Assembly (NCBI GenBank): GCA_965225625.1
Contig: CBDDBH010000030.1
Location: 263,425-327,424 of the forward strand
Reading direction: 5' to 3'
Source of the DNA: CBDDBH01 sp965225625
Lineage (GTDB): Bacteria; Pseudomonadota; Gammaproteobacteria; JADZEE01
Length of the DNA stretch: 64,000 bases
Shown here: positions 1-9,291 of the stretch, in pieces
How the letters are laid out: each line of letters begins with the position of its first letter
Position numbering within the stretch: position 1 is the stretch's first letter
Program-made: the position numbers and the translations under genes
The notes under the pieces: generated by a model
The model's input: the letters and a program-made list of their open reading frames with translations, nothing else
Databases searched by the model: none
Told to the model about the DNA's origin: nothing

Positions 1-1
1 G

Positions 2-1543
2 ATCAAACAGCAGGACCAGTGGATCGAGACCGATTGGCCAACCGCGCTGTCAGCACTCGTCGATGGCGTGCAAAAAACGATTAATACCCATGGGCCCGAG
101 CAGCTCGGCGTGTTGTTGTCCCCGGGGTCCACGCTGGAAGAACTGTACCTTGCGCAATCCTTGTTTCGCGGTATCGGCGTGCACAATATCGATCATCGCT
201 TGCGCCAAACTGATTTCAGCGATCAAAACAATGCGCCTTTGTATCCGGCATTGGGCGCCACAATACAGGAGCTCGAACACATCGATGGCGCACTGCTGAT
301 CGGCAGCAACGTGCGTAAAGAACAACCGCTTATCAACCACCGCCTGCGTAAGGCCTCACTGCGTGGCGCCGCGCTGATGGTGGTGAACCCTATCGACTTT
401 GAATTTAACTGGGCCTGCAGCACGTGTTGCGTGGTAGCGCCGGACGCACTGGTTGGCGCCTTGGCACGGATCGCCAAGGCGTTACTAGCCGGTGCAACGC
501 AGTATCCGCAGTGGTCTGAATTGCTTGCCAGCGTTGAGGTCGATGAAAACTCGCAGAAGATTGCAGCGCAATTGACTGCGACGAACGACGCCGTGGTATT
601 GCTCGGTAACCTGGCGCATGCACATCCGCAGTTCGCGCAACTGCGCGCGTTGGCGGGGTTGATCGCGCAGCTCAGCGGCTCACGCCTGGGAGCTTTGGGC
701 GAAGCGGCTAATAGTTGCGGCGGTTGGTTGGCCGGCGCAGTTCCGCATCGCCAGGCTGGCGGCGTGCCAGTGGCGGTGGCCGGAATGACGGCCAGCGCAA
801 TGCTTGAGCGTGGCCGCAAAGCCTACGTGTTATTGGGGATGGAACCCGAATTCGATTGTGCCGATCCCGCGGCTGCATCTACCGCGATGACCGCCGCCGA
901 GTTTGTCGCCGTGCTTACGGCCTACCGCACCGAAGCGATGTGCGAATACGCCGACGTCCTGTTACCTATTGCGCAATTTGCCGAGACCGACGGAACCTAT
1001 GTCAACAATACCGGCGTCTGGCAGAGTTTCGACGCAGCGGTGCGGCCGCCGGGCGATGCACGTCCCGCCTGGCGGATCTTGCGCGTGTTGGGCAACGAGT
1101 TCGGCATTGATGGATTTGACTACCAGACCGGCGAAGATGTGCGGGCCGCAATCCGCGCGACGGTGCCCGCTGCCACCGACAATAATGTCGGCGTCCTGGC
1201 TGCGCCGGCGCAACTCAGTTTAGCCGACGGCGCCGGTGTGCAGCGTATTACCGAGGTCCCTGCCTATTCAGTCGATCCAACGGTGCGGCGCGCGCCGGCG
1301 TTACAACAGACCCAGGATTGCGCTGATGGGCGAGCTCACGTTAATCCGGTACTGGCGCAATCGCTGGGGATGCAAGAGGGTGATCCAGTATTGATCGAAC
1401 AAAACGGGGGCGCGGCGACCTTGCCGATTGTCCTCGATTCACGCGTGCCGCCCGGCTGCGTCCTTGTCCACGGCGCCCAGGCGGCGGTTGCGACTCTGGG
1501 TGCGGCCTACGGTCAGGTATCGCTCAGCAAACCGGCATCGTAG
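2..1543 (+). CDS. nuoG: NADH-quinone oxidoreductase subunit G, C-terminal part (cut by window edge)
   Basis: The frame is already open at the left edge, so only about 513 C-terminal residues are present. The protein is the large iron-sulfur and molybdopterin-fold subunit of the peripheral arm of complex I, which passes electrons from NADH towards quinone. The visible part is the molybdopterin-oxidoreductase-like fold, including the EYADVLLPIAQFAE stretch followed by GTYVNNTG, which is typical of proteobacterial NuoG. The N-terminal [2Fe-2S] and [4Fe-4S] binding domains lie outside the window. It is the first of eight visible nuo genes in standard order and ends 3 nt before nuoH. Identity rests on this sequence and on the operon. 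Confidence 0.95.
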   Translation: MKQQDQWIETDWPTALSALVDGVQKTINTHGPEQLGVLLSPGSTLEELYLAQSLFRGIGVHNIDHRLRQTDFSDQNNAPLYPALGATIQELEHIDGALLIGSNVRKEQPLINHRLRKASLRGAALMVVNPIDFEFNWACSTCCVVAPDALVGALARIAKALLAGATQYPQWSELLASVEVDENSQKIAAQLTATNDAVVLLGNLAHAHPQFAQLRALAGLIAQLSGSRLGALGEAANSCGGWLAGAVPHRQAGGVPVAVAGMTASAMLERGRKAYVLLGMEPEFDCADPAAASTAMTAAEFVAVLTAYRTEAMCEYADVLLPIAQFAETDGTYVNNTGVWQSFDAAVRPPGDARPAWRILRVLGNEFGIDGFDYQTGEDVRAAIRATVPAATDNNVGVLAAPAQLSLADGAGVQRITEVPAYSVDPTVRRAPALQQTQDCADGRAHVNPVLAQSLGMQEGDPVLIEQNGGAATLPIVLDSRVPPGCVLVHGAQAAVATLGAAYGQVSLSKPAS

Positions 1544-1546
1544 GGC

Positions 1547-2608
1547 ATGCTGGAAACATTGACCGCGCTACTCGCCTGGGTGCCCGAACCGGCGCTTAGC
1601 ATCAGCCTGATCCTGATCAAGATCGTTACGATAATCGTACCGTTGATGCTGTGCGTTGCTTATCTACCTTTCGCGGAACGCAAGATAATTGGCTACATGC
1701 AGGTGCGTCTGGGACCGAATCGTGTCGGCCCCAAGGGCTGGGGGCAGCCAATCGCGGATGCGCTCAAGCTGATGTTTAAAGAAATTGTGATTCCATCGGG
1801 CGCCAACAAGTTGCTGTTTATCGCCGCCCCCATTATCGCGCTCGCCCCGGCACTCGCGGCGTGGGCCGTTATTCCGTTCGACGCTCACCTGGTGCTGGCC
1901 GATGTCAACGCCGGCTTACTTTATATTCTGGCGCTCACCTCGCTGGGCGTGTACGGGATCATCATTGCCGGCTGGTCATCTAATTCGAAATACGCCTTTT
2001 TCGGCGCCATGCGCGCTGCCGCGCAGATTGTTTCCTATGAGATAGCGATGGGGTTTGCGTTGGTTGCCGTGCTGATTGCCGCGGGCAGCCTCAACTTAGG
2101 CGATATCGTCCTGGCGCAAAGCGGGTTCGGATTTCTTACCTGGTTTTGGCTACCGCTGTTTCCGATTCTACTGGTGTATTTCATTTCGGGACTTGCGGAA
2201 ACCAACCGCGCGCCCTTCGATGTCAGCGAAGGGGAATCCGAAATCGTCGCCGGGTTTCATGTCGAATATTCGGGCATGGCTTTTGCGGTTTTTTTTATGG
2301 CCGAATACGCCAACATGATACTGATATCCGTGTTGGCGGCGGTGATGTTTCTCGGTGGTTGGTTGTCGCCGTTCGAGGGGATCCCGCTGCTTGACGGCAT
2401 CACCGCGTGGATCCCGGGGCTATTGTGGCTTTTCTTGAAGACGTCGTTTTTTCTGTTCTTTTTTCTCTGGTTGCGTGCCACCTTTCCCCGTTACCGTTAC
2501 GACCAGGTCATGCGGCTGGGGTGGAAAGTATTTATTCCAATTACCATCGTCTGGTTGGTGCTGGTGGCCGGCATGGTGATCCTGGCGATACCGCCGTGGT
2601 TTGATTGA
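1547..2608 (+). CDS. nuoH: NADH-quinone oxidoreductase subunit H
   Basis: This is the membrane subunit at the junction of the two arms of complex I, which forms part of the quinone-binding pocket. At 353 residues it has the usual length and about eight hydrophobic segments. The family motifs are visible: the loop reading RLGPNRVGPKGWGQPIADA near residue 50, and AETNRAPFDVSEGESE followed by an acidic GFHVEYSG loop in the second half. It starts 3 nt after nuoG and its end overlaps the earliest possible start of nuoI, so the operon is tightly packed. No lesions are seen. Confidence 0.98.
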   Translation: MLETLTALLAWVPEPALSISLILIKIVTIIVPLMLCVAYLPFAERKIIGYMQVRLGPNRVGPKGWGQPIADALKLMFKEIVIPSGANKLLFIAAPIIALAPALAAWAVIPFDAHLVLADVNAGLLYILALTSLGVYGIIIAGWSSNSKYAFFGAMRAAAQIVSYEIAMGFALVAVLIAAGSLNLGDIVLAQSGFGFLTWFWLPLFPILLVYFISGLAETNRAPFDVSEGESEIVAGFHVEYSGMAFAVFFMAEYANMILISVLAAVMFLGGWLSPFEGIPLLDGITAWIPGLLWLFLKTSFFLFFFLWLRATFPRYRYDQVMRLGWKVFIPITIVWLVLVAGMVILAIPPWFD

Positions 2609-2621
2609 TCAGGCCAATCCT

Positions 2622-3110
2622 ATGCAAGCATTAAAGAACTACCTGGGCAGTCTTTTTCTGTTTGAACTGATCCGCGGCTTACGCCTGACGGGACGTAAGC
2701 TTTTCGATAGCAAAATCACCGTTCAGTATCCGGAGGAAAAAACTCCGCAGTCAGCTCGCTTTCGCGGTCTGCATGCGCTGCGCCGCTACCCTAATGGCGA
2801 GGAACGCTGCATTGCCTGCAAGCTGTGCGAGGCGGTTTGTCCCGCCGTTGCCATTACGATTGAATCTGAGCAGCGCGATGATGGCACGCGACGCACGACC
2901 CTCTACGACATCGATTTAGCCAAATGCATTTTCTGCGGATTCTGCGAAGAGTCCTGTCCGGTGGATGCCATCGTCGAAACCAGGCATTTCGAATACCACG
3001 GTGAGCAGCGCAGCGATTTATTGATGACCAAGGAAAAATTGCTGGCCGTCGGTGACCGCCTGGAAGCGCAAATCGCTGCCGACCGGGCAGAGGACGCCGC
3101 ATACCGCTGA
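2622..3110 (+). CDS. nuoI: NADH-quinone oxidoreductase subunit I (two 4Fe-4S clusters)
   Basis: This is a peripheral-arm ferredoxin-like subunit carrying the N6a and N6b clusters close to the quinone site. Two complete 4Fe-4S motifs are visible: CIACKLCEAVCP and CIFCGFCEESCP. I chose the ATG at 2622, giving MQALKNYLGS, which matches the usual N terminus of the family. A TTG at 2601 would add seven residues and overlap nuoH. The length is 162 residues. Its TGA stop overlaps the ATG of nuoJ by one base, suggesting translational coupling. Confidence 0.97.
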   Translation: MQALKNYLGSLFLFELIRGLRLTGRKLFDSKITVQYPEEKTPQSARFRGLHALRRYPNGEERCIACKLCEAVCPAVAITIESEQRDDGTRRTTLYDIDLAKCIFCGFCEESCPVDAIVETRHFEYHGEQRSDLLMTKEKLLAVGDRLEAQIAADRAEDAAYR

Positions 3111-3703
3111 TGTACGAACAAATTATCTTCTACGTCTTCGCGACACTGCTCGTTTTTGCCGCCAGCATGGTCATCACGGTTCGCAACCCCGTGCATGCGG
3201 CGTTGTTTCTGGTCATGGCGTTTTTCTGCAGTGCGGCGTTGTGGCTGTTGTTGGAAGCCGAGTTCCTCGCCATCGTCTTAGTGTTGGTTTATGTCGGCGC
3301 GGTTATGGTGTTGTTCCTGTTCGTGGTCATGATGTTGGATATTAACCTTGCGCCTCTGCGCGAGGGATTTACTCGTTATCTCCCGGTTGGTGGTGCGGTG
3401 GCCTTGGTCATGATGGCTGCGATGGCCGCCATGGTGGGTCCGGCGAATTTCAGTCTCGATGCCATGCCGGCGCCGCAAGCGCGTGGCGCCGAACACAGTA
3501 ATACTGCCGAGATTGGGCGGGTCTTGTATACCGATTATGTCTATCAGTTTGAGTTGGCGGCAGTGATTTTACTGGTCGCCATCATTGCTGCTATTGCATT
3601 GACCTTGCGGGTATCGCGTCAGACCAAAACGCAGAGACCGGAACAGCAAGTGGCCGTAAGACGCCAAGATCGTGTGCGGCTGGTTAAGCTCGACTCGGAG
3701 TAA
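3110..3703 (+). CDS. nuoJ: NADH-quinone oxidoreductase subunit J
   Basis: This is a membrane-arm subunit of complex I with five predicted hydrophobic segments, 197 residues long. The conserved third-helix region (YVGAVMVLFLFVVMML) is clear. The C terminus is extended, basic and hydrophilic (residues about 165-197), as in many beta- and gammaproteobacterial NuoJ proteins. The start overlaps the nuoI stop (TGATG) and nuoK begins 8 nt after its end. Confidence 0.97.
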   Translation: MYEQIIFYVFATLLVFAASMVITVRNPVHAALFLVMAFFCSAALWLLLEAEFLAIVLVLVYVGAVMVLFLFVVMMLDINLAPLREGFTRYLPVGGAVALVMMAAMAAMVGPANFSLDAMPAPQARGAEHSNTAEIGRVLYTDYVYQFELAAVILLVAIIAAIALTLRVSRQTKTQRPEQQVAVRRQDRVRLVKLDSE

Positions 3704-3711
3704 CGGTCGCG

Positions 3712-4017
3712 ATGCTCGCCCTTTCTGATTATCTGGTTCTTGGCGCGATATTGTTCTGCCTCAGCGTCGCCGGAATATTCCTGAATCGCAAAAACGTCAT
3801 CATTTTGCTCATGTGTATTGAGTTGATGTTGCTCGCCGTGAATATGAACTTTATTGCGTTCTCGCATTATCTGGGAGACATCACTGGCCAGATATTCGTA
3901 TTCTTTATTCTCACAGTAGCCGCAGCGGAATCCGCAATTGGCCTGGCCATATTGGTCGTGTTGTTCAGGAATCGCAGCACAATCAACGTCGAAGATCTCG
4001 ACACCATGCACGGCTAG
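3712..4017 (+). CDS. nuoK: NADH-quinone oxidoreductase subunit K
   Basis: This is a small three-helix membrane subunit of complex I, at the usual length of 101 residues. The conserved glutamates used in proton transfer are present: MCIELMLLAVNMNF in helix 2 and VAAAESAIGLAI in helix 3. It lies between nuoJ and nuoL, 5 nt upstream of nuoL. Nothing unusual is seen. Confidence 0.97.
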   Translation: MLALSDYLVLGAILFCLSVAGIFLNRKNVIILLMCIELMLLAVNMNFIAFSHYLGDITGQIFVFFILTVAAAESAIGLAILVVLFRNRSTINVEDLDTMHG

Positions 4018-4022
4018 CCCGC

Positions 4023-5999
4023 ATGACAATGGACTGTGTTTATCTCGCTATCGTTTTGCTGCCGCTGGGCGCGGCAATTGTTGCCGGCATGTTTGGCGGT
4101 GTCATTGGTCGAAGTGCAGCACACACGGTAACCATCGCCGCGGTAGGACTGTCGTTTCTACTGTCCTTGCTGCCGTTCAAACAAATCGTGCTGGACGGCG
4201 CCGCTCCTTATCACGAAACTCTTTACGTTTGGTTGGTGAGCGACGGCGTAACCTTCAGTATTGGTTTCCTTGTCGATCAGTTGTCAGCAACCATGATGCT
4301 GGTTGTCAGCTTCGTCTCGTGGATGGTACATATTTATACCATCGGTTACATGCGCGACGATCCCGGCTACCAACGTTTTTTCAGTTATATCTCCTTATTC
4401 ACCTTTGCCATGCTGATGCTGGTAATGGCAGACAACTTCCTGCAGTTGTTTTTCGGCTGGGAAGCCGTCGGCTTGGTGTCTTATTTGCTGATTGGCTTCT
4501 GGTACAAGCGCCCCTCGGCCATCCACGCCAACCTTAAGGCGTTTTTGGTCAATCGAGTGGGGGACTTCGGTTTCCTGCTGGGTATCGCCGCCATTCTCGC
4601 TTACGCGGGTAGCCTCGACTACGCGCAGGTGTTCGCGCAGGCGCCGGCGCTGAGCGGCCGCTCGATTGTCATTTGGCAGGCGCAGGAATGGTCGCTGTTA
4701 TCGCTCATATGCATTCTTTTGTTCATCGGTGCGATGGGTAAATCGGCACAGGTCCCGCTGCATGTGTGGCTGCCCGATTCCATGGAGGGGCCTACGCCGA
4801 TATCGGCTCTGATCCATGCGGCAACCATGGTGACCGCCGGGATATTCATGGTCGCGCGCATGTCGCCGCTATTCGAACTTTCGGAAACCGCACTGAGTGT
4901 GGTGTTGGTAATAGGTGCGATCACTGCATTCTTCATGGGCCTGCTTGGGCTGGTGCAAAACGATATTAAGCGGGTGGTCGCGTATTCGACGCTGTCGCAA
5001 CTCGGCTACATGACGGTGGCCTTGGGTGCGTCTGCATATACAGTGGCGATATTTCATTTGGTCACGCACGCGTTTTTCAAAGCCTTGTTATTTCTGGCTG
5101 CGGGTTCGGTCATCATCGCGCTGCATCACGAGCAGGACATGCGCAAGATGGGTGGCTTGCACCGCTACATGCGTGTTACCTGGTTTACGGCACTGATTGG
5201 CTCGCTGGCATTAATCGGTTTCCCGGGTACTGCCGGCTTCTTTTCCAAGGACGCTATTATCGAAGCAGTGCATGCATCGACGCTGCCCGGCGCGGATCTG
5301 GCGTACTACGCAGTGCTTTCCGGGGTATTTGTCACAGCGTTGTACACCTTTCGTATGTTTTTCATGACTTTCCACGGCGCTGAACGCATGTCGGCCGATG
5401 CCAAGGCGCATGTGCATGAATCGCCGGCGGTCATGTGGCTACCGTTGGTACTGCTGGCGATTCCATCACTGGTGATTGGCGCTATAGGCGTCGGACCGAT
5501 GGTGTTCGGAGATTACTTCGGAGATTCGATCTATGTGTCGGCAGGACACGACGTGCTCACCGAGATGCGCAGCCACTTTCACGGCGCCGGCGCGATGATC
5601 GTGCATGGCCTGACTGCGTTGCCAACCTTGCTGGCTTTGGCGGGCGTGGCAACGGCATGGGTGTTTTATCTGTGGCGACCCGAACTGCCGAAGATCATCA
5701 GCGCACGATTTGGCATGTTGCATCGTGTTTTACTCAACAAATATGGTTTCGACGCGTTCAATGAGCATGTAATTGTCGGCGGAGCTCGCGGTGTGGGCCA
5801 CGGTTTGTGGCGAGTCGGCGATGAACTGCTTATCGACGGATTGTTGGTCAACGGCAGCGCGCGTACGGTGGGTTGGGCGGCGGGTATTGTCCGTCGTTTG
5901 CAGTCAGGCTACCTCTATCACTACGCATTCGCCATGATTCTGGGCTTGCTCGGGCTACTCGGCTATTTCGTTCACGGCAGCTGGTTTGGCCTGAATTAA
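4023..5999 (+). CDS. nuoL: NADH-quinone oxidoreductase subunit L
   Basis: This is the distal antiporter-like proton-pumping subunit of complex I (658 residues, many hydrophobic helices). The first half carries the core antiporter motifs: FFGWEAVGLVSYLLIGFW and GAMGKSAQVPLHVWLPDSME, followed by PTPISALIHAATMV. The C terminus includes the amphipathic segment that forms the lateral helix in this family. The ATG at 4023 is 3 nt after the nuoK stop, and its TAA overlaps the nuoM ATG (TAATG). Confidence 0.98.
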   Translation: MTMDCVYLAIVLLPLGAAIVAGMFGGVIGRSAAHTVTIAAVGLSFLLSLLPFKQIVLDGAAPYHETLYVWLVSDGVTFSIGFLVDQLSATMMLVVSFVSWMVHIYTIGYMRDDPGYQRFFSYISLFTFAMLMLVMADNFLQLFFGWEAVGLVSYLLIGFWYKRPSAIHANLKAFLVNRVGDFGFLLGIAAILAYAGSLDYAQVFAQAPALSGRSIVIWQAQEWSLLSLICILLFIGAMGKSAQVPLHVWLPDSMEGPTPISALIHAATMVTAGIFMVARMSPLFELSETALSVVLVIGAITAFFMGLLGLVQNDIKRVVAYSTLSQLGYMTVALGASAYTVAIFHLVTHAFFKALLFLAAGSVIIALHHEQDMRKMGGLHRYMRVTWFTALIGSLALIGFPGTAGFFSKDAIIEAVHASTLPGADLAYYAVLSGVFVTALYTFRMFFMTFHGAERMSADAKAHVHESPAVMWLPLVLLAIPSLVIGAIGVGPMVFGDYFGDSIYVSAGHDVLTEMRSHFHGAGAMIVHGLTALPTLLALAGVATAWVFYLWRPELPKIISARFGMLHRVLLNKYGFDAFNEHVIVGGARGVGHGLWRVGDELLIDGLLVNGSARTVGWAAGIVRRLQSGYLYHYAFAMILGLLGLLGYFVHGSWFGLN

Positions 6000-7531
6000 T
6001 GACCGCAAACGTGATTAACCAGTTGCCGATGCTGAGCCTGACGATATGGCTGCCGATATTTGGTGGCCTGTGGCTGTTGGCGATAGCCGGCCGCGCCGGC
6101 GACGGTGTAATCAAGAGCCACACATTGCTCATCAGTATTGTCACGTTCACGCTGTCGATGGCTTTGTATACCGGATTCGACACGACCACCGCGCAGATGC
6201 AATTCGCGGAAGTGCGCGCATGGATCCGCCCATTCGATATTTATTATCGATTAGGCATCGATGGCATTTCCTTACCATTGATCCTGCTTACTACGTTTAC
6301 GACGGTTCTGGTCGTGCTTGCCGGCTGGCAGGTAATTCAGACTCGACTGGCACAATACATGGCGGCCTTTCTCATTCTGGAAGGGCTGATGATCGGGGTG
6401 TTCAGTGCGATGGACGCGGCACTGTTCTACGTATTTTGGGAAGCCATGCTAATCCCGATGTTTCTAATCATCGGTGTCTGGGGTGGCGAACGACGGGTCT
6501 ACGCCACGATAAAATTCTTTTTGTACACCTTTCTCGGTTCGGTTTTCATGCTCGTGGCTTTGCTCTATCTGTATGCCCAGGCGAACAGCTTCTCGATACT
6601 GACTATGCACAAGACCCCATTGGGTCTGGCGGCGCAGATCTACCTGTTCCTTGCGTTTCTGCTCGCCTTTGCGGTGAAAGTTCCGATGTGGCCGGTCCAC
6701 ACCTGGCTGCCGGACGCGCACGTTGAGGCGCCGACCGGGGGATCCGTGATCCTTGCGGCCATTATGTTGAAAATGGGTGGATACGGTTTTCTGCGCTTCA
6801 GCCTGCCCATTACCCCTGACGCCAGCCGTGAATTGGACTGGTTGATGATCGCGCTGTCACTTATCGCCATTGTGTATATCGGTTTTGTGGCCCTGGTTCA
6901 GACCGATATGAAAAAGCTCATTGCTTATTCGTCAATATCTCACATGGGATTTGCAACGCTGGGCTTCTTTATTGTGTTCCAGATTTTCGCCAATACCGGC
7001 GAGCTCAGGGGCGCGGGAACGGGCATGGCTGGCGGACTGGTGCAAATGGTTTCGCACGGTTTCATATCGGCCGCGTTGTTCTTATGCGTCGGTGTCCTCT
7101 ACGAGCGTTTGCACACCCGCAATATTGATGGCTACGGCGGGGTCGCCAACACCATGCCGAAATTCGCGGCACTGTTCATGCTGTTTGCGATGGCGAATTC
7201 CGGGCTACCCGCGACATCGGGATTCGTCGGCGAGTTCCTGGTTATCGTCAGTAGTTTTCAGGCCAACTTTTGGATTGCCTTTTTTGCCGCAACCACAATG
7301 GTGTTGGGTGCCGCTTATACATTGTGGATGTATAAAAGGGTGGTGTTTGGAGACGTCGCGAGCGATAAAGTTGCCGGCCTGGTCGATATCGATCGGCGGG
7401 AGCAATTCATACTCACGGCTTTGGCTTTCGTTGTCTTGCTATTCGGCGTCTGGCCGGCTCCTTTACTGGAGATAGTGCATCCGAGTATCGATCAATTAGT
7501 ACAGCACGTTACCCAGTCGAAAATTCCCTGA
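5999..7531 (+). CDS. nuoM: NADH-quinone oxidoreductase subunit M
   Basis: This is the second antiporter-like proton-channel subunit of complex I. The start was set at the ATG overlapping the nuoL stop, giving MTANVINQLP and 510 residues. A longer open frame from 5873 runs inside nuoL and is not expected to be used. Family motifs are present: FYVFWEAMLIPMFLIIG, KVPMWPVHTWLPDAHVEAPT with its pumping lysine, and SGLPATSGFVGEFL. It is one base from nuoN. Confidence 0.98.
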   Translation: MTANVINQLPMLSLTIWLPIFGGLWLLAIAGRAGDGVIKSHTLLISIVTFTLSMALYTGFDTTTAQMQFAEVRAWIRPFDIYYRLGIDGISLPLILLTTFTTVLVVLAGWQVIQTRLAQYMAAFLILEGLMIGVFSAMDAALFYVFWEAMLIPMFLIIGVWGGERRVYATIKFFLYTFLGSVFMLVALLYLYAQANSFSILTMHKTPLGLAAQIYLFLAFLLAFAVKVPMWPVHTWLPDAHVEAPTGGSVILAAIMLKMGGYGFLRFSLPITPDASRELDWLMIALSLIAIVYIGFVALVQTDMKKLIAYSSISHMGFATLGFFIVFQIFANTGELRGAGTGMAGGLVQMVSHGFISAALFLCVGVLYERLHTRNIDGYGGVANTMPKFAALFMLFAMANSGLPATSGFVGEFLVIVSSFQANFWIAFFAATTMVLGAAYTLWMYKRVVFGDVASDKVAGLVDIDRREQFILTALAFVVLLFGVWPAPLLEIVHPSIDQLVQHVTQSKIP

Positions 7532-7532
7532 G

Positions 7533-8948
7533 ATGGATGGTTTTTCAATAATCGCTGCTGAGACATTCGTGCTGGTGATGGCGTGTGTCATCCTTATTGT
7601 CGACGTATTCGTTGCCGATCGAACTCATCGCGCTACCTACTGGCTGGCCCAATTGACACTGCTGGGGGCGTTGTTGTTGGTCACGCTAACGTTCAAGCAG
7701 ACACCCGTTTTAGCCTTAAACGCGACCGTTGTCAGCGATGCAATGGGCGGTGTCTTGAAATCCGTGATGTTGTTGATAGTGTTGCTTGCCTTCGTCTATG
7801 TTCGCGACTATTTGCTCATACGCAACAGGATGAACGGCGAATTTTTCGTTTTGGGCTTGTTTGCGGTGCTGGGCATGATGGTGCTGACGTCGGCGCACAG
7901 CCTGCTGACGCTATATCTGGGTTTGGAACTTCTGTCTTTGTCTTTGTATTCATTAGTTGCGATGGAGCGCGATTCTCCCGTCAGCTCCGAAGCGGCGATG
8001 AAATATTTTGTGCTCGGAGCCTTGGCATCAGGCATGTTGCTGTATGGCATTTCAATACTTTACGGCATGACCGGCTCCCTCGATCTTGGCGAGATCGCGG
8101 CGACGGTGCAAACCGATGCTAATGCCCTGGTCACTTTTGGGCTGGTGTTCGTCATCGTCGGGGTTGCGTTCAAGCTCGGCGTGGTGCCGTTTCACATGTG
8201 GATCCCAGACGTCTACCACGGAGCTACCACGGCCGCGACCCTGTTCATTGCGACGGCCCCTAAGCTCGCAGCATTCGCATTGGCGATGCGCCTGCTGGTA
8301 GACGCGCTCGGTCCGTTGGCCCACGACTGGCAGGCGATGTTGATAGTGCTGGCAGTGTTATCCATGGCGATGGGTAATCTGGTAGCGATTGCACAGCAGA
8401 ATATCAAGCGCATGCTCGCTTATTCGGCGATCGCGCACATGGGCTTCATGTTGCTCGGCTTGATTGCCGGTGGCCAGGACGGCTACGCCGGTGCCATGTT
8501 CTACGTCATCGTTTACGCACTGATGAGCGCAGGTGCTTTCGGTATGGTGATGCTTTTGGGCAACGGTGGTTTTGAGTCTGATGAGATAGCTGATTTCGGC
8601 GGTTTGAGTGAACGCAGCCCGTGGTTTGCGTTGGTGATGCTCTGCTTGATGTTCTCCATGGCCGGTGTCCCGCCGTTCGCCGGGTTTTGGGCAAAATGGT
8701 TTGTGCTGAAAGAACTCGTAGCGGGTGGTTTGCTGTGGCTGGCGGTTTTGGCTGTGATTTTTTCCATCATTGGCGCCTATTATTATCTTCGTATAGTGCG
8801 TCTGATGTTCTTTGAAAAGGCGACCGTCAGCCATGCGATAACTATTGGCAGCAATACAAAATTCGCGCTGTCTGTTAACGGTATCGCCGTATTTGCTCTC
8901 GGTATTTTTCCTGGACTGCTAATGACGCTTTGTGTCGCGGCCCTATAG
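7533..8948 (+). CDS. nuoN: NADH-quinone oxidoreductase subunit N
   Basis: This is the third antiporter-like membrane subunit of complex I, 471 residues. The conserved pieces are LYLGLELLSLSLYSLVA, FKLGVVPFHMWIPDVYHGAT and MAGVPPFAGFWAKW. It starts immediately after nuoM and is the last of the classical nuo genes, followed by the DUF2818 gene on the same strand. All key charged residues appear intact. Confidence 0.98.
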   Translation: MDGFSIIAAETFVLVMACVILIVDVFVADRTHRATYWLAQLTLLGALLLVTLTFKQTPVLALNATVVSDAMGGVLKSVMLLIVLLAFVYVRDYLLIRNRMNGEFFVLGLFAVLGMMVLTSAHSLLTLYLGLELLSLSLYSLVAMERDSPVSSEAAMKYFVLGALASGMLLYGISILYGMTGSLDLGEIAATVQTDANALVTFGLVFVIVGVAFKLGVVPFHMWIPDVYHGATTAATLFIATAPKLAAFALAMRLLVDALGPLAHDWQAMLIVLAVLSMAMGNLVAIAQQNIKRMLAYSAIAHMGFMLLGLIAGGQDGYAGAMFYVIVYALMSAGAFGMVMLLGNGGFESDEIADFGGLSERSPWFALVMLCLMFSMAGVPPFAGFWAKWFVLKELVAGGLLWLAVLAVIFSIIGAYYYLRIVRLMFFEKATVSHAITIGSNTKFALSVNGIAVFALGIFPGLLMTLCVAAL

Positions 8949-8959
8949 GGTCCGCAGCA

Positions 8960-9262
8960 ATGTCAGTTACCGTTTGGATTTTAATCGGTAGCGCAGTTGT
9001 GGCCGCCAATCTACCGTGGCTGAGCGATCGCATATTGTTCGTGATTGCGATACCTAGTAAACCGTTTTGGGTCCGCCTGCTGGAGTGGCTGCTGCTTTAT
9101 TTTGTCGTCGGACTGTTGGCGCTAGGTCTGGAGACGAAAATCATGGGCGAGGTCTACACCCAGGATTGGGAGTTTTATACCGTGACCTTGTTCCTGTTTT
9201 TAGTATTTGCGTTGCCTGGGTTTATTTACCGTTTTGAATTCAAGCGGCATTTTCGTCGCTGA
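8960..9262 (+). CDS. DUF2818 family membrane protein, nuo-operon tail
   Basis: This is a small membrane protein of 100 residues with about three hydrophobic segments and a basic tail ending FKRHFRR. It resembles the DUF2818 family, which is known mainly as an uncharacterised gene directly downstream of nuoN in beta- and some gammaproteobacteria. I chose the ATG at 8960, which starts 11 nt after the nuoN stop. The position suggests co-transcription with complex I and perhaps a role in its assembly or membrane context, but no function is established. Confidence 0.85.
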   Translation: MSVTVWILIGSAVVAANLPWLSDRILFVIAIPSKPFWVRLLEWLLLYFVVGLLALGLETKIMGEVYTQDWEFYTVTLFLFLVFALPGFIYRFEFKRHFRR

Positions 9263-9291
9263 TCGTTACCCCGCCTCGTCGTAGCAGCGCG

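Noticed and set aside
223..819. A 198-codon minus-strand frame inside nuoG
   Set aside because: It is antisense to conserved nuoG sequence with no recognisable domain.
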